From Alistipes sp. (GTDB taxonomy: Bacteria; Bacteroidota; Bacteroidia; Bacteroidales; Rikenellaceae): a stretch of DNA of 28,286 bases. The stretch is taken from assembly GCA_020026415.1 (NCBI GenBank), contig JAHHQL010000022.1, positions 1 to 28,286 on the forward strand. The letters run 5' to 3'. A program made the translations under genes and the position numbers. Below the pieces are notes generated by a model. The model was not told the DNA's origin, made no database searches, and saw only the letters and a program-made list of their open reading frames with translations. Below, in pieces: positions 17,983 through 25,582 of the stretch. The first letter of the stretch is position 1. Each line of letters begins with the position of its first letter.

Positions 17983-19311
17983 ATGGAATTATTGAAACTG
18001 GAAATGAATAAAAGCGGTGTCGGACTCAACGAAGAAGTCCGCAAGGCCGCTTTGGACGCCAACGCCCTTTTGGAATCGGGCAAAGGTGCGGGAAACGATT
18101 TTTTGGGTTGGGTGCATCTGCCCTCGTCGATCGGCGATGCAGAACTTTCGTATCTCGAATCGACCGCCGCACGCTTGAAAGCAAAAGCCGACCTTGTGAT
18201 CTGCATCGGCATCGGAGGATCATACCTCGGAGCGCGTGCCGTGGAGGAGGCTTTGAGCAGTTCGTTCAAATATCTGCACAAACAACACGACACCCGCATT
18301 GTCTATGCCGGCAACAACCTTTCGGAGGATTACCTGCACGACCTTCTGGAGGCTTCGCGCGAATACTCCGTGGCGGTGATCGTCATCTCGAAATCGGGTA
18401 CGACGACCGAGCCCGCCGTTGCATTCCGCCTTTTCAAGGAGGAGATCGAACGCCGCTACGGCAGGGAGGAGGCACGCGAACGCATCGTGGCCATCACCGA
18501 CAAATCGCGCGGTGCGCTGAAAACCCTCTCCACACAGGAGGGCTATAAGACCTACGTCATTCCCGACAACGTCGGCGGTCGTTATTCGGTGCTGACCCCC
18601 GTGGGACTGCTTCCGCTGGCGGTTGCAGGCATCGACATCCGCGCACTGGTTGCAGGTGCTGCCCGCATGGAACACGCCACGGCAACCGACAAACCCTTCG
18701 AGGAGAACCCCGCCGCCATTTACGCCGCGGTGCGTAATATACTTTACCGTTCGGGCAAGAAGATCGAGATCCTCGGTTCGTACGAGCCGCGCCTGCAATA
18801 CATCAACGAGTGGTGGAAGCAGCTTTACGGCGAGAGCGAAGGCAAGGAAGGCAAGGGTATCTTCCCCGCAAGCGTCACACTGACCGCCGACCTCCACTCG
18901 ATGGGACAGTACATTCAGGAGGGTGAGCGCATCCTCTTCGAGACGATTCTTTCGGTGGAACATCCCGACCACGAAACGAAGATCAACGCCGACAAGGAAA
19001 ACCTCGACGGACTGAACTTCCTCGCCGGCAAACGCCTCTCGGAGGTGAACGCACAGGCCGAATTGGGCGTACAGTTGGCACACGTCGATGGCGGCGTGCC
19101 GAATCTGCGCCTTTCAATCCCGCAGATCTCGGCGGAGATGATCGGCCAGCTGATCTACTTCTTCGAACGCGCCTGCGGCATCAGCGGCTACATGCTCGGC
19201 ATCAACCCCTTCAACCAGCCCGGTGTGGAGGCCTACAAGAAGAACATGTTCGCCCTGCTGGACAAACCCGGCTACGAAGAAGCCTCGAAAGAGATCCGCA
19301 AGCGACTCTAA
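17983..19311 (+). CDS. pgi: Glucose-6-phosphate isomerase
   Basis: Interconverts glucose-6-phosphate and fructose-6-phosphate. At 442 residues it is the short bacterial form, as in Bacillus, rather than the roughly 550-residue E. coli form. Visible signatures are IGIGGSYLGAR (75-85), the phosphate-binding SKSGTTTEP (136-144), and the C-terminal NPFNQPGVEAYK containing the catalytic-region lysine. It follows gpsA by 17 bp and ends 19 bp before a strong terminator. Confidence 0.96.
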   Translation: MELLKLEMNKSGVGLNEEVRKAALDANALLESGKGAGNDFLGWVHLPSSIGDAELSYLESTAARLKAKADLVICIGIGGSYLGARAVEEALSSSFKYLHKQHDTRIVYAGNNLSEDYLHDLLEASREYSVAVIVISKSGTTTEPAVAFRLFKEEIERRYGREEARERIVAITDKSRGALKTLSTQEGYKTYVIPDNVGGRYSVLTPVGLLPLAVAGIDIRALVAGAARMEHATATDKPFEENPAAIYAAVRNILYRSGKKIEILGSYEPRLQYINEWWKQLYGESEGKEGKGIFPASVTLTADLHSMGQYIQEGERILFETILSVEHPDHETKINADKENLDGLNFLAGKRLSEVNAQAELGVQLAHVDGGVPNLRLSIPQISAEMIGQLIYFFERACGISGYMLGINPFNQPGVEAYKKNMFALLDKPGYEEASKEIRKRL

Positions 19312-19330
19312 TCGCCCGAGCACATCCCCA

Positions 19331-19365
19331 AAGGACGGCCTTTCAAACGAAGGCCGTCCTTTTTA
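19331..19365 (+). terminator. Terminator of gpsA-pgi
   Basis: A 12-bp perfect stem (AAGGACGGCCTT with AAGGCCGTCCTT) has a 7-nt loop and ends in a T run. Confidence 0.92.
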
Positions 19366-19503
19366 TATATTAGGTATTCCGATCTGTTTTCCCGGCAACT
19401 CCGCTTTACAGGAATACTAAAAAATCCGGACAGTATTAAAAAAAACAGAAAATAAGTTAATAATAAATTAAAACACGTTGCAAGAAACAAAATAAATTTT
19501 TAT

Positions 19504-19511
19504 TATATTTG
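19504..19511 (+). promoter_or_regulatory. -7 promoter element of an orphan transcript
   Basis: TATATTTG fits TAnnTTTG. A TTG at 19477-19479 is 24 bp upstream, longer than usual, so the -33 match is weak. The surrounding 19370-19510 is AT-rich, like promoter DNA elsewhere in this window. Confidence 0.4.
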
Positions 19512-19517
19512 TTCTGA

Positions 19518-19952
19518 CGAGCAAAACCGATAGCCCCATGCCCATGAAAGAACTTTTGTCGGAATACAAAGCCCCTGCATCAGGGGCTATCCATGCAAGA
19601 CTCACGGGCATATAAGCCTATCGGGACATACCCACAACCGAAATATCAAGCGAACTTGTCCGCACATGCAAGATACACGGCACTTGGTCGGCGGACAGCC
19701 CGACTTCATGTACGGCACATCGCTCCCGGAAGGCGGCACGACTCCCCGCAAGCGATGTAACCTCGCGGAGTGTACCCGCAAATTGATCCGCATCGCCCGT
19801 CGGTGCGTGACGAACTCGAACGCAAGGTTGTCAAACGCTTCGAACATTCGTGGAATGTCTGCCGGAGATCGTAAAAAAGAAACATTTCCACTTTCATACA
19901 AACAATTTTCAGTGCATCTTCTGCTCCCCGTGACGGCCGCAGAAGATGTTTT
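19518..19952 (+). ncRNA. Candidate non-coding or leader RNA, possibly over a decayed gene
   Basis: No convincing protein gene occupies 19366-20086. This stretch is bounded by a TAnnTTTG element and a Rho-independent terminator on the same strand, giving a predicted RNA of about 430 nt. Its 5' part can form either GATAGCCCC/GGGGCTATC (19529-19537 with 19583-19591) or GCCCCTG/CAGGGGC (19571-19577 with 19581-19587); these exclude each other. A 25-codon ORF (19538-19615) spans both. Further on, one frame (about 19755-19868) has codon use like nearby genes (VRDELERKVVKRFEHSW) but is cut by stops, so a decayed gene is also possible. It lacks the hallmark RNase P, tmRNA and SRP sequences I would recognise. 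Confidence 0.3.
19915..19952 (+). terminator. Terminator of the orphan transcript
   Basis: A 10-bp perfect stem CATCTTCTGC/GCAGAAGATG encloses a 14-nt loop and is followed by TTTT. No coding gene ends here, which is what suggests an unannotated transcript upstream. Confidence 0.6.
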
Positions 19953-20027
19953 ATGTGGGGTTTCTAAGGGACTCAGCCTGTCCGCAAGGCAAAAACAGCA
20001 TCCGATCCGAAAAAAGATGTCGAAAAA

Positions 20028-20059
20028 TTTGGCAGATTAAAATATAAGACCTACATTTG
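20028..20059 (+). promoter_or_regulatory. Promoter of tRNA-Leu
   Basis: -33 TTTG (20028-20031) and -7 TACATTTG (20052-20059) are spaced by 20 bp, a textbook match to the Bacteroidetes promoter. The tRNA begins 27 bp downstream. Confidence 0.75.
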
Positions 20060-20086
20060 CACACTCGAAAACCGAAAAGGCTTTTT

Positions 20087-20172
20087 GCCCAGGTGGTGAA
20101 ATTGGTAGACACGCTACTTTGAGGGGGTAGTGAACAATTACGTTCGTGCAAGTTCGAGTCTTGTCCTGGGCA
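20087..20172 (+). tRNA. tRNA-Leu (anticodon GAG)
   Basis: Class II tRNA. Acceptor GCCCAGG pairs with CCTGGGC (20165-20171) with discriminator A. The D-arm is GTG...CAC with AAATTGGTAGA. The anticodon arm CTACT-TTGAGGG-GGTAG has GAG at 20121-20123. A long variable arm (GAAC/GTTC) precedes a T-arm with TTCGAGT. CCA is not encoded. The GAG anticodon reads CUU/CUC. Confidence 0.95.
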
Positions 20173-20174
20173 CG

Positions 20175-20211
20175 AAAAAAGACGACTTGGAAATCTCCAA
20201 GTCGTCTTTTT
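20175..20211 (+). terminator. Terminator of tRNA-Leu
   Basis: GACGACTTGG/CCAAGTCGTC (20181-20190 with 20197-20206) has a 6-nt loop, an A run before it and a T run after it. Confidence 0.92.
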
Positions 20212-20234
20212 CATATCCATAAAAACCGAAATCC

Positions 20235-20265
20235 TTGCCCATCCGTCTAAAAATTCCTATCTTTC
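20235..20265 (+). promoter_or_regulatory. Probable promoter of the small secreted protein gene
   Basis: TTG (20235-20237), a 20-bp spacer and TATCTTTC (20258-20265), which differs from TAnnTTTG in the last base. The gene starts 43 bp downstream. Confidence 0.4.
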
Positions 20266-20308
20266 GATTAGAATCTTTTCCAAAAACACCGAGAATAAAA
20301 CTTTAACC

Positions 20309-20716
20309 ATGAAAAGAGTGATTCTTGCAATTTTATGCCTGCTTTTTATCACGGGGGCATTTGCCCAAACATCGGAACATTCGAGACTGGGCATCATTTC
20401 GCCCAATGAAGACATCAACTACCGCCTGTTCCCCACGCAGAACATCTGGACATTTCTCAAACTCGACACCCGCAACGGCATCATCCACATCGTCCAATGC
20501 TCCACGGAAGACAACGCCATGGAGTACCCCTTAAACGACACCCCGCTGGCCTTGGGTGCAGAAGCCGTTCCCGACCGCTTTTACCTGTATCCGTCGGGGA
20601 ACATCTACAACTTCATCCTGATTGATCAGATTGACGGCCGCGTATGGCAGGTGCAATGGCATCAGGACAGAGCGTCCCGATTGGTCATCCCCATCAAACT
20701 GGCAGCGGACTGCTAA
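20309..20716 (+). CDS. Small secreted protein with two tandem repeat units, function unknown
   Basis: I do not recognise a named family. The 135 residues start with a clear signal peptide (1-20, ending GAFAQ), so the product is periplasmic or exported. The mature part contains two copies of one motif at a constant 53-residue offset (38-76 and 91-129). Both follow a pattern (F/Y)x(L)x(P)xxNI(W/Y)xF(I/L)xxDxxxG followed by VQ and a beta strand, with nine identities over 27 aligned positions (L40/L93, P42/P95, N45/N98, I46/I99, F49/F102, D53/D106, G57/G110, V62/V115, Q63/Q116). This suggests an internal duplication forming a small beta fold. It is monocistronic, between a tRNA and a convergent gene. 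One cysteine (C64) sits in repeat 1 and one is the last residue. Confidence 0.8.
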   Translation: MKRVILAILCLLFITGAFAQTSEHSRLGIISPNEDINYRLFPTQNIWTFLKLDTRNGIIHIVQCSTEDNAMEYPLNDTPLALGAEAVPDRFYLYPSGNIYNFILIDQIDGRVWQVQWHQDRASRLVIPIKLAADC

Positions 20717-20722
20717 AAACAA

Positions 20723-20752
20723 AAAGGAGGCACTTAAAGGTGCCTCCTTTAT
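20723..20752. terminator. Bidirectional terminator
   Basis: An 11-bp perfect stem AAAGGAGGCAC/GTGCCTCCTTT with a 6-nt loop lies between two convergent genes and has T-rich tails on both strands. Confidence 0.85.
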
Positions 20753-20767
20753 TTCAATAGTTTCCGA

Positions 20768-21841
20768 TTATTTCTTCTCGATAATTTCCATCTGCTGACG
20801 GATCGACTCCTCGTGGATGATGCGCAGGACGGACTCCATAAAGTCGCGATCCATACCCAACGCCTCGGCGGCATCCGAACGATGCGCCAACAACTCTTTG
20901 TAGCGGTCGGTTTGCAGGATCGACATGGCGTGCTGTTTCTTGTAACGGCCGATCTTGCGCGAGACGGTCATACGGCGGTGCAGTAACTCCACCAACTGAT
21001 CGTCCACCTCGTCGATCTCGGCACGCAGGCGCACCAACTCTTCACCCGATGCCGTCACATCGCGGATCACCAGCGAATCCAACACCCGACGCAGTTCCGA
21101 CGGAGTCACCTGCTGTGCGCTGTCGCTCCACGCTTTTCCGGGTGTGCAGTGCGACTCGACAATCAATCCGTCGAAGCCCAAATCCATGGCCTGCTGGGCA
21201 AGTGACCCGACCAGATCCCTGCGACCTCCCATGTGGCTCGGATCGCCAAAAACAGGCAGTTCGGGCAGACGGCGACGCAACTCGATCGGAATCGACCACA
21301 TCGGCTGATTGCGGTAGGGCGTTTTGCCCAGCGTGGGAAAGCCGCGGTGAATCGCCGCCAAACGGCGCAGCCCCGCATTGTAGAGGCGTTCCAATGCCCC
21401 GATCCACAGATCCACATCGGGACTGACGGGATTTTTCACCAGCACGGGAATATCGCTCCCGCCCAAGGCATCCGCCAACTCCTGTATGGCAAAGGGATTG
21501 GCCGTAGTGCGCGCACCGATCCATACCAGATCGATGCCCGCCTCCAGAGCCAGTGCCACATGTTCGCGCGTGGCAACCTCCGTGGCGACCTTCATGCCCG
21601 TTTCGCGTCTGACACGCCGCAGCCACTCCAATCCGACCGCCCCCACGCCCTCGAAACAACCGGGTTTGGTGCGTGGTTTCCAGATACCCGCACGGAACAC
21701 ATGCACTCCTTCGGCAGCCAACTGACGCGCCGTGGAGAGCACCTGCTCTTCGGTTTCGGCACTGCACGGCCCTGCAATAACCAGCGGACGGGCAGTGGAA
21801 ATATATTCGGGAAATATGGGACGAAGATCGTTCATGGGCAT
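20768..21841 (-). CDS. Bifunctional DAHP synthase / chorismate mutase (type II, AroQ)
   Basis: Fusion of the first step of the shikimate pathway with the branch-point enzyme to phenylalanine and tyrosine. Of 357 residues, 1-262 are a DAHP synthase of the class Ib, KdsA-like type: AGPCSAE (23-29), WKPRTKPG (54-61), KNP (136-138), HRGF (165-168), and GDPSHMGGRR (199-208). Residues about 268-355 are an AroQ helical chorismate mutase with LRAEIDEVDDQLVELL and RRM. In class Ib enzymes the fused mutase acts as the allosteric feedback sensor. ATG 21841 is used; ATG 21835 and GTG 21844 are also possible. It stands alone rather than beside prephenate genes. The promoter spacer contains a perfect palindrome, suggesting specific repression. 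Confidence 0.93.
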   Translation of the reverse strand: MPMNDLRPIFPEYISTARPLVIAGPCSAETEEQVLSTARQLAAEGVHVFRAGIWKPRTKPGCFEGVGAVGLEWLRRVRRETGMKVATEVATREHVALALEAGIDLVWIGARTTANPFAIQELADALGGSDIPVLVKNPVSPDVDLWIGALERLYNAGLRRLAAIHRGFPTLGKTPYRNQPMWSIPIELRRRLPELPVFGDPSHMGGRRDLVGSLAQQAMDLGFDGLIVESHCTPGKAWSDSAQQVTPSELRRVLDSLVIRDVTASGEELVRLRAEIDEVDDQLVELLHRRMTVSRKIGRYKKQHAMSILQTDRYKELLAHRSDAAEALGMDRDFMESVLRIIHEESIRQQMEIIEKK

Positions 21842-21873
21842 CACAAAAAAGTCCGAAAAAATGCTTACGACAA

Positions 21874-21905
21874 CAAATGTCGGGATTTAATCCCGTGAAA
21901 TCAAA
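21874..21905 (-). promoter_or_regulatory. Promoter with palindromic operator for DAHP synthase/chorismate mutase
   Basis: On the minus strand, -33 TTTG (21905-21902), a 20-bp spacer and GACATTTG (21881-21874) have ideal spacing, although the first base of the -7 is G instead of T. The spacer is almost wholly taken by a perfect 15-bp palindrome, CGGGATTTAATCCCG (21881-21895). Confidence 0.5.
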
Positions 21906-22126
21906 TCCTCAGGCAGTTATTTTCCCCCTTTGCGCGAAAACAGCCTCCGAAGTAGCAGGAAAACGCCTTTAAGCCTCCTCCCCCGAAGATCGGCATGTCA
22001 GAATATGCAAAACGTTCGTGCGAGACACGACAACGCCCTGCGGCTATTCTGATCCGCCTCTTGTCAAAACGGACTCCACAAAAAAAAGAAAACCGCCGAT
22101 GGTACACGCAATCTTCCTTTCCGGAG
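21896..22126. other. Gene-poor spacer
   Basis: About 230 bp between the aro promoter and the small lipoprotein gene. Open frames here lack protein-like composition or a start context, and no terminator or RNA gene was recognised. Confidence 0.5.
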
Positions 22127-22573
22127 TTATTTGTCCTGTGCCTGCAACACCGCCAAAAGTCGGTTTCCCTCCATCAGAAGGAGCATTCCCGCATCCATCG
22201 CATAGGCCGAGGTGTGGGAAAGCACCTCCCTGAGTTTATCGTAAAGAGTCCCGCGCGGCGCATCCGTCGGCGCATCCAACTCAAAACGCAGTTCGACCTC
22301 CGCCTCATTTTGCGCGAAATGACCCGTCAAGCCTTCGGCGCGCCCCGTACAACGGAACGTGTGATCGGTTGCGTGAAACCGGATCTCGGTATCGAGTTCC
22401 GCAGTCGGAATGGTATAACCGTCAATCTGATACACCACCCACGCATTGCCCTCCAACGGGCGGCGGTTACGCTCCTGCGCACGGCGGCACGAATTGCAGT
22501 TGGCGGCGCATCCCGACAAAAGAAACACCGCTGCCGACAGACACAAAATCCACAAACGATTCAATCGGTTCAT
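22127..22573 (-). CDS. Small lipoprotein, possibly META/HslJ-like
   Basis: The 148 residues start with a lipoprotein signal (lipobox LLSGC, lipid Cys22), so it is anchored in the envelope. The mature part begins with a Cys/Arg-rich stretch, then EGNAWVVYQIDGYTI, an FxCTGRAEGLTGHF block, and an alternating beta pattern reminiscent of META (HslJ-type) or lipocalin-like domains; that resemblance is weak. ATG 22573 was chosen because a -7 element lies immediately upstream (22600-22607), which excludes the longer GTG start. C26 and C29 (CNSC) could form a disulfide. It lies downstream of fabI on the same strand, separated by a terminator and its own promoter. Confidence 0.75.
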   Translation of the reverse strand: MNRLNRLWILCLSAAVFLLSGCAANCNSCRRAQERNRRPLEGNAWVVYQIDGYTIPTAELDTEIRFHATDHTFRCTGRAEGLTGHFAQNEAEVELRFELDAPTDAPRGTLYDKLREVLSHTSAYAMDAGMLLLMEGNRLLAVLQAQDK

Positions 22574-22599
22574 CTTCAAAAAAATTTGTTGTTGCTTGA

Positions 22600-22630
22600 C
22601 AAAGATAAAAAAAAGCACCGTCCTTCACAA
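22600..22630 (-). promoter_or_regulatory. Promoter of the small lipoprotein gene
   Basis: Minus-strand TTG (22630-22628), a 20-bp spacer and TATCTTTG (22607-22600). It is embedded in the fabI terminator: the terminator T tract runs directly into the -7 box. Confidence 0.6.
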
Positions 22631-22639
22631 GAACGGTGC
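22615..22639 (-). terminator. Terminator of fabI
   Basis: GCACCGT/ACGGTGC (22615-22621 with 22633-22639) is followed on the minus strand by eight T. It lies 28 bp after the fabI stop. Confidence 0.8.
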
Positions 22640-22667
22640 AAAATCCTTTATGCCGAAGATCTGAGAA

Positions 22668-23540
22668 TTATTTCTCCTCCTTGACGCCGAACGGGAACTG
22701 GTGTTCGTGTACGTCGTCGAAACGCATACCCTTTTCATAGGTCTTCATGGCACGGTGGCTCATACCCATCGACGAGAAACCGCCGTCGTGGTAGAGGTTC
22801 TGCATCGTCACCTTGCGCGTGAAGTCCGAGAAGAGCGTCAGCACGTAGTTGGCGCAATCCTCTGCCGTGGCATTGCCCAGCGGCGACATGCTGTCGGCGA
22901 ACTGCATCAGATCGCTCATACCCATCACACCCTTACCTGCCGTGGTAGCCGTCGGCGACTGCGACACGGTGTTGATACGCACATGTTTCTCACGGCCGTA
23001 GATATAACCGAAACTGCGGGCGATCGACTCCAACAGAGCCTTTGCGTCGGCCATATCGTTGTAGCCGTACAAGGTGCGCTGTGCGGCGATGTAACTCAGA
23101 GCCACGATCGAACCCCAGTCGTTAATGGCATCCTTGTGACGTACGACCTGAATGGCCTTGTGGAACGAAATGGCCGAGATGTCGAGGGTCTTCTGCAAAA
23201 ATCCGTAATCCAAATCATCGTAGGTACGTCCCTTGCGCACGTTGGGCGACATACCGATCGAGTGCAGCATAAAGTCGAACTTGCCGCCGAAATGTTCCAT
23301 CGTGCGGTCGATCAACTGTTCGAGGTCCTCCACGCTTGTAGCGTCTGCGGGAATGACAACCGTGTGGCATTTCACAGCCAGTTTGTCGATTGTACCCATA
23401 CGGATCGACACGGCCGTATTGGTCAAAACTATCTCTGCGCCCTCTTCGACGGCACGCTCGGCTACTTTCCAAGCAATCGAGTCCTCATTGAGCGCACCGA
23501 AGATCAAGCCTTTCTTTCCTTTCAATAAATTGCAAGCCAT
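22668..23540 (-). CDS. fabI: Enoyl-[acyl-carrier-protein] reductase, FabI type
   Basis: NADH-dependent last step of the fatty-acid elongation cycle and the target of triclosan-type inhibitors. The 290 residues form one SDR domain: KKGLIFGALNEDSIAW at the nucleotide-binding start, DATSVEDLE, LHSIGMSP, and the FabI catalytic pattern Y-x6-K (Y160, K167) with an extra Tyr150. The substrate-loop region reads SQSPTATTAGKG. At 290 residues it is somewhat longer than E. coli FabI (262), mainly through a C-terminal extension rich in charged residues. ATG 23540 is preferred because a TACATTTG promoter element at 23567-23574 excludes the longer frame. Confidence 0.94.
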   Translation of the reverse strand: MACNLLKGKKGLIFGALNEDSIAWKVAERAVEEGAEIVLTNTAVSIRMGTIDKLAVKCHTVVIPADATSVEDLEQLIDRTMEHFGGKFDFMLHSIGMSPNVRKGRTYDDLDYGFLQKTLDISAISFHKAIQVVRHKDAINDWGSIVALSYIAAQRTLYGYNDMADAKALLESIARSFGYIYGREKHVRINTVSQSPTATTAGKGVMGMSDLMQFADSMSPLGNATAEDCANYVLTLFSDFTRKVTMQNLYHDGGFSSMGMSHRAMKTYEKGMRFDDVHEHQFPFGVKEEK

Positions 23541-23566
23541 AATGTAATTTGGTTTAAAAATTCCGA

Positions 23567-23574
23567 CAAATGTA
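23567..23574 (-). promoter_or_regulatory. -7 promoter element for fabI
   Basis: Minus-strand TACATTTG matches the consensus; a TTTG lies 23 bp further upstream (23601-23598), slightly beyond usual spacing. The predicted leader is about 20 nt. Confidence 0.55.
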
Positions 23575-23656
23575 ACATTTATTTTTGAAGAAACGGCCAA
23601 AATCACAAAAAATCCGTTTCCGGCACCTTTTTACCTATATATAATATATATAAAAT

Positions 23657-23682
23657 CCCCGCACGCCCGACGGGGTGCGGGG
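23657..23682 (-). terminator. Terminator of the Fn3-like lipoprotein gene
   Basis: CCCCGCAC/GTGCGGGG, extended by CCC/GGG inside, is followed on the minus strand by ATTTTA and an AT-rich run. It lies 19 bp after the stop. Confidence 0.85.
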
Positions 23683-23701
23683 ATCGCAAGACTTCCCCGT
23701 G

Positions 23702-25342
23702 CTAAGCACCGATCGGATTGAAACCGATGCTGAACAGACCGAACATTCCCGAATTATCGACCTGAGCCGACACGTTCAAGGCGGCATTTTCATAAGTCGG
23801 CAAGAAGTCCGAATCGACCTTCTTGAAACCATGTTCCAGCAACTGTCGCTCGACATCGAAAGAACGGATGACACGCTCGTTTTCGGTCATGACCGATGCT
23901 CCGAAATAGATCGTCTCGTCCTTATCCGACGGCAACAACACGATGGTCGGGAAATCCTTCGACGTGGTTTTCACCAGCGGAAAAACATCGGCAAATCCCT
24001 TGGGATCGACCGTATAACCCTTGGCCTCATACCAAGCGACGGCCTCGGTCATCGTGATCTTGTCGAAATCGGTATTCGGCCACGGAATATCGACCGTTTC
24101 CTGCGGCAGATACTCCTCAAGGTTCTGAATGTAGAATCTCAGTTTCGGTGCAAACGGACCGTCATTGGGATTGATCATTTCGGGACAGCACACCGTCATC
24201 GACTCCTTCCGATAATAGATCGGGTTTCCTGTCTTATCCCCCATATTCGTGAAGAAAAATCCCAACGAAGTCAGATACTTGTCCACCTCGGCAGGGGTCG
24301 GACGATTCTCCTCACGCACATAAAGCGCACACTCCTCCAAGCAGGTATTCGTCTGAATGTCCATCCAATAGCCCGTCATCGGGAATTTTTCGTTTCCCGT
24401 ATCGAAGGCATAGAACTGTCGTTTGGGATTCGTACGGTCGGGATTGACCGTATGTCCCTGATAAAATTCGTATTTGGTAATGAGATCGAGCGAACCGCCC
24501 AAAGCCACGAGCGGCACAGACAGCCCCGTAGCGGCATCCGTCAGATCGTCCAGACGCGTCCACGACAACACATCCTCATCGACACGCCCCACAAACAAGG
24601 CAGGCTCTTCCTGTGCATCGCTCTTTCCGCTGAAGAAGCGCAACAGAAGTCCGTCCTTCGAGAGTATCTCCTCCCACTCCATGGCGGGTTTGTACTCCGA
24701 CCAGCCCGCCTCGCGGATCTTCGAGGAATATTCCTGCATCGAACCTTCAAATGCCAGCGACACCAGAGCATATACATACCGATCATCACGATCGAAATAA
24801 TAAGTCACTTCGGGTTGTTCGCCGTCGGCGGTCTTTACCTGAAGGGTATGCGTCTTGGGATCGTATCCGCCCACCTCACGCCCTGTCTTGCATTCGGCTT
24901 CGGCCAGTTCGTCGGGTTTGCATCCGAACTGCGTCGAAGCCTTCAATTCAAATCGGCTCAAGGGTGCCGTTCGTGCGCGGAGTTCCTCCACCGCCGAAAA
25001 AACAGGCTCGCTGCACATATCGCAAACAGCAATGGCGCGTACCGTATATTCCGTATCGGGAGCAAGCCCCTCCAGACGGATCATCGTTTCATCGGCTTTG
25101 ATCTTCTGCCCCTCACCCCAAATCGCCTCGGCTGTTGCGGGAATCGTCCCTTCCGTCGAGAAAACATAGGCAACCTGCGCAGCATCCTTGGCTGCAACCT
25201 CTATTTGAAGCACATTTTCGCCTGCCTCCTTCAGCGAAAGTTTAAGCACGGGATGCGACACCGCCAAATCATCATCATCGTGACACGAAGCCGACGAAAG
25301 GAGCATCCCCATGAACAGGATGCTCAAAAAAAGTTTTGACAT
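23702..25342 (-). CDS. Surface-type lipoprotein with N-terminal Fn3-like domain, function unknown
   Basis: The 546 residues begin with a lipoprotein signal (SSASC, lipid Cys20) followed directly by HDDDD. An acidic run at this position is the Bacteroidetes lipoprotein export signal, so surface exposure is inferred. Residues about 30-125 look like a fibronectin type III fold: a beta-rich stretch ending in LEGLAPDTEYTVRAIAVCD. The remaining roughly 400 residues contain aromatic-rich beta segments (YYFDRDDRYVYALVSLAFEG) and a late helical segment; I do not recognise the family. C116 and C119 (CDMC) and further cysteines could form disulfides. ATG 25342 was chosen because it directly precedes the lysine and hydrophobic signal; the longer frame adds nine non-signal residues. 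It has its own promoter and terminator and sits next to another surface lipoprotein on the same strand. Confidence 0.85.
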   Translation of the reverse strand: MSKLFLSILFMGMLLSSASCHDDDDLAVSHPVLKLSLKEAGENVLQIEVAAKDAAQVAYVFSTEGTIPATAEAIWGEGQKIKADETMIRLEGLAPDTEYTVRAIAVCDMCSEPVFSAVEELRARTAPLSRFELKASTQFGCKPDELAEAECKTGREVGGYDPKTHTLQVKTADGEQPEVTYYFDRDDRYVYALVSLAFEGSMQEYSSKIREAGWSEYKPAMEWEEILSKDGLLLRFFSGKSDAQEEPALFVGRVDEDVLSWTRLDDLTDAATGLSVPLVALGGSLDLITKYEFYQGHTVNPDRTNPKRQFYAFDTGNEKFPMTGYWMDIQTNTCLEECALYVREENRPTPAEVDKYLTSLGFFFTNMGDKTGNPIYYRKESMTVCCPEMINPNDGPFAPKLRFYIQNLEEYLPQETVDIPWPNTDFDKITMTEAVAWYEAKGYTVDPKGFADVFPLVKTTSKDFPTIVLLPSDKDETIYFGASVMTENERVIRSFDVERQLLEHGFKKVDSDFLPTYENAALNVSAQVDNSGMFGLFSIGFNPIGA

Positions 25343-25426
25343 AGAAAAAAAATAAAAAAGTTCGTCCATCGGTTATTGCAAAACTGACATACATCAATTT
25401 CGTATAACCATACCATCCTTCTAAAC

Positions 25427-25459
25427 CAAATATAGCATAAAATTTACAGATTTTCCAAA
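25427..25459 (-). promoter_or_regulatory. Promoter of the Fn3-like lipoprotein gene
   Basis: Minus-strand TTTG (25459-25456), a 21-bp spacer and TATATTTG (25434-25427). The leader would be about 80 nt. Confidence 0.55.
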
Positions 25460-25582
25460 ACCGAAGCTGTTTTTCATAAGGAACAGCCTCAAAATTCACA
25501 TAAAGCGGAACGAATCCTTCTAAAAGACAAAAAAAATCTGTTTAGTCTTCAGAAGGGAGCATATGGAACAAGGGATACAAAC

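Noticed and set aside
19518..19952. RNase P RNA, tmRNA or SRP RNA
   Set aside because: The hallmark conserved sequences of these RNAs were not found on either strand, so only a generic candidate RNA is reported.
19666..20040. A 124-codon frame between pgi and the tRNA
   Set aside because: It runs through a clear terminator hairpin and the tRNA promoter, lacks a start context, and has no protein-like pattern.
21901..22107. A 68-codon minus-strand frame upstream of the DAHP synthase gene
   Set aside because: No signal, domain or convincing start; it reaches into the aro promoter.
23675..25339. A 554-codon plus-strand frame opposite the Fn3-like lipoprotein
   Set aside because: The minus-strand frame has a lipoprotein signal, promoter and terminator; the plus frame has none and an Arg/His-rich composition.
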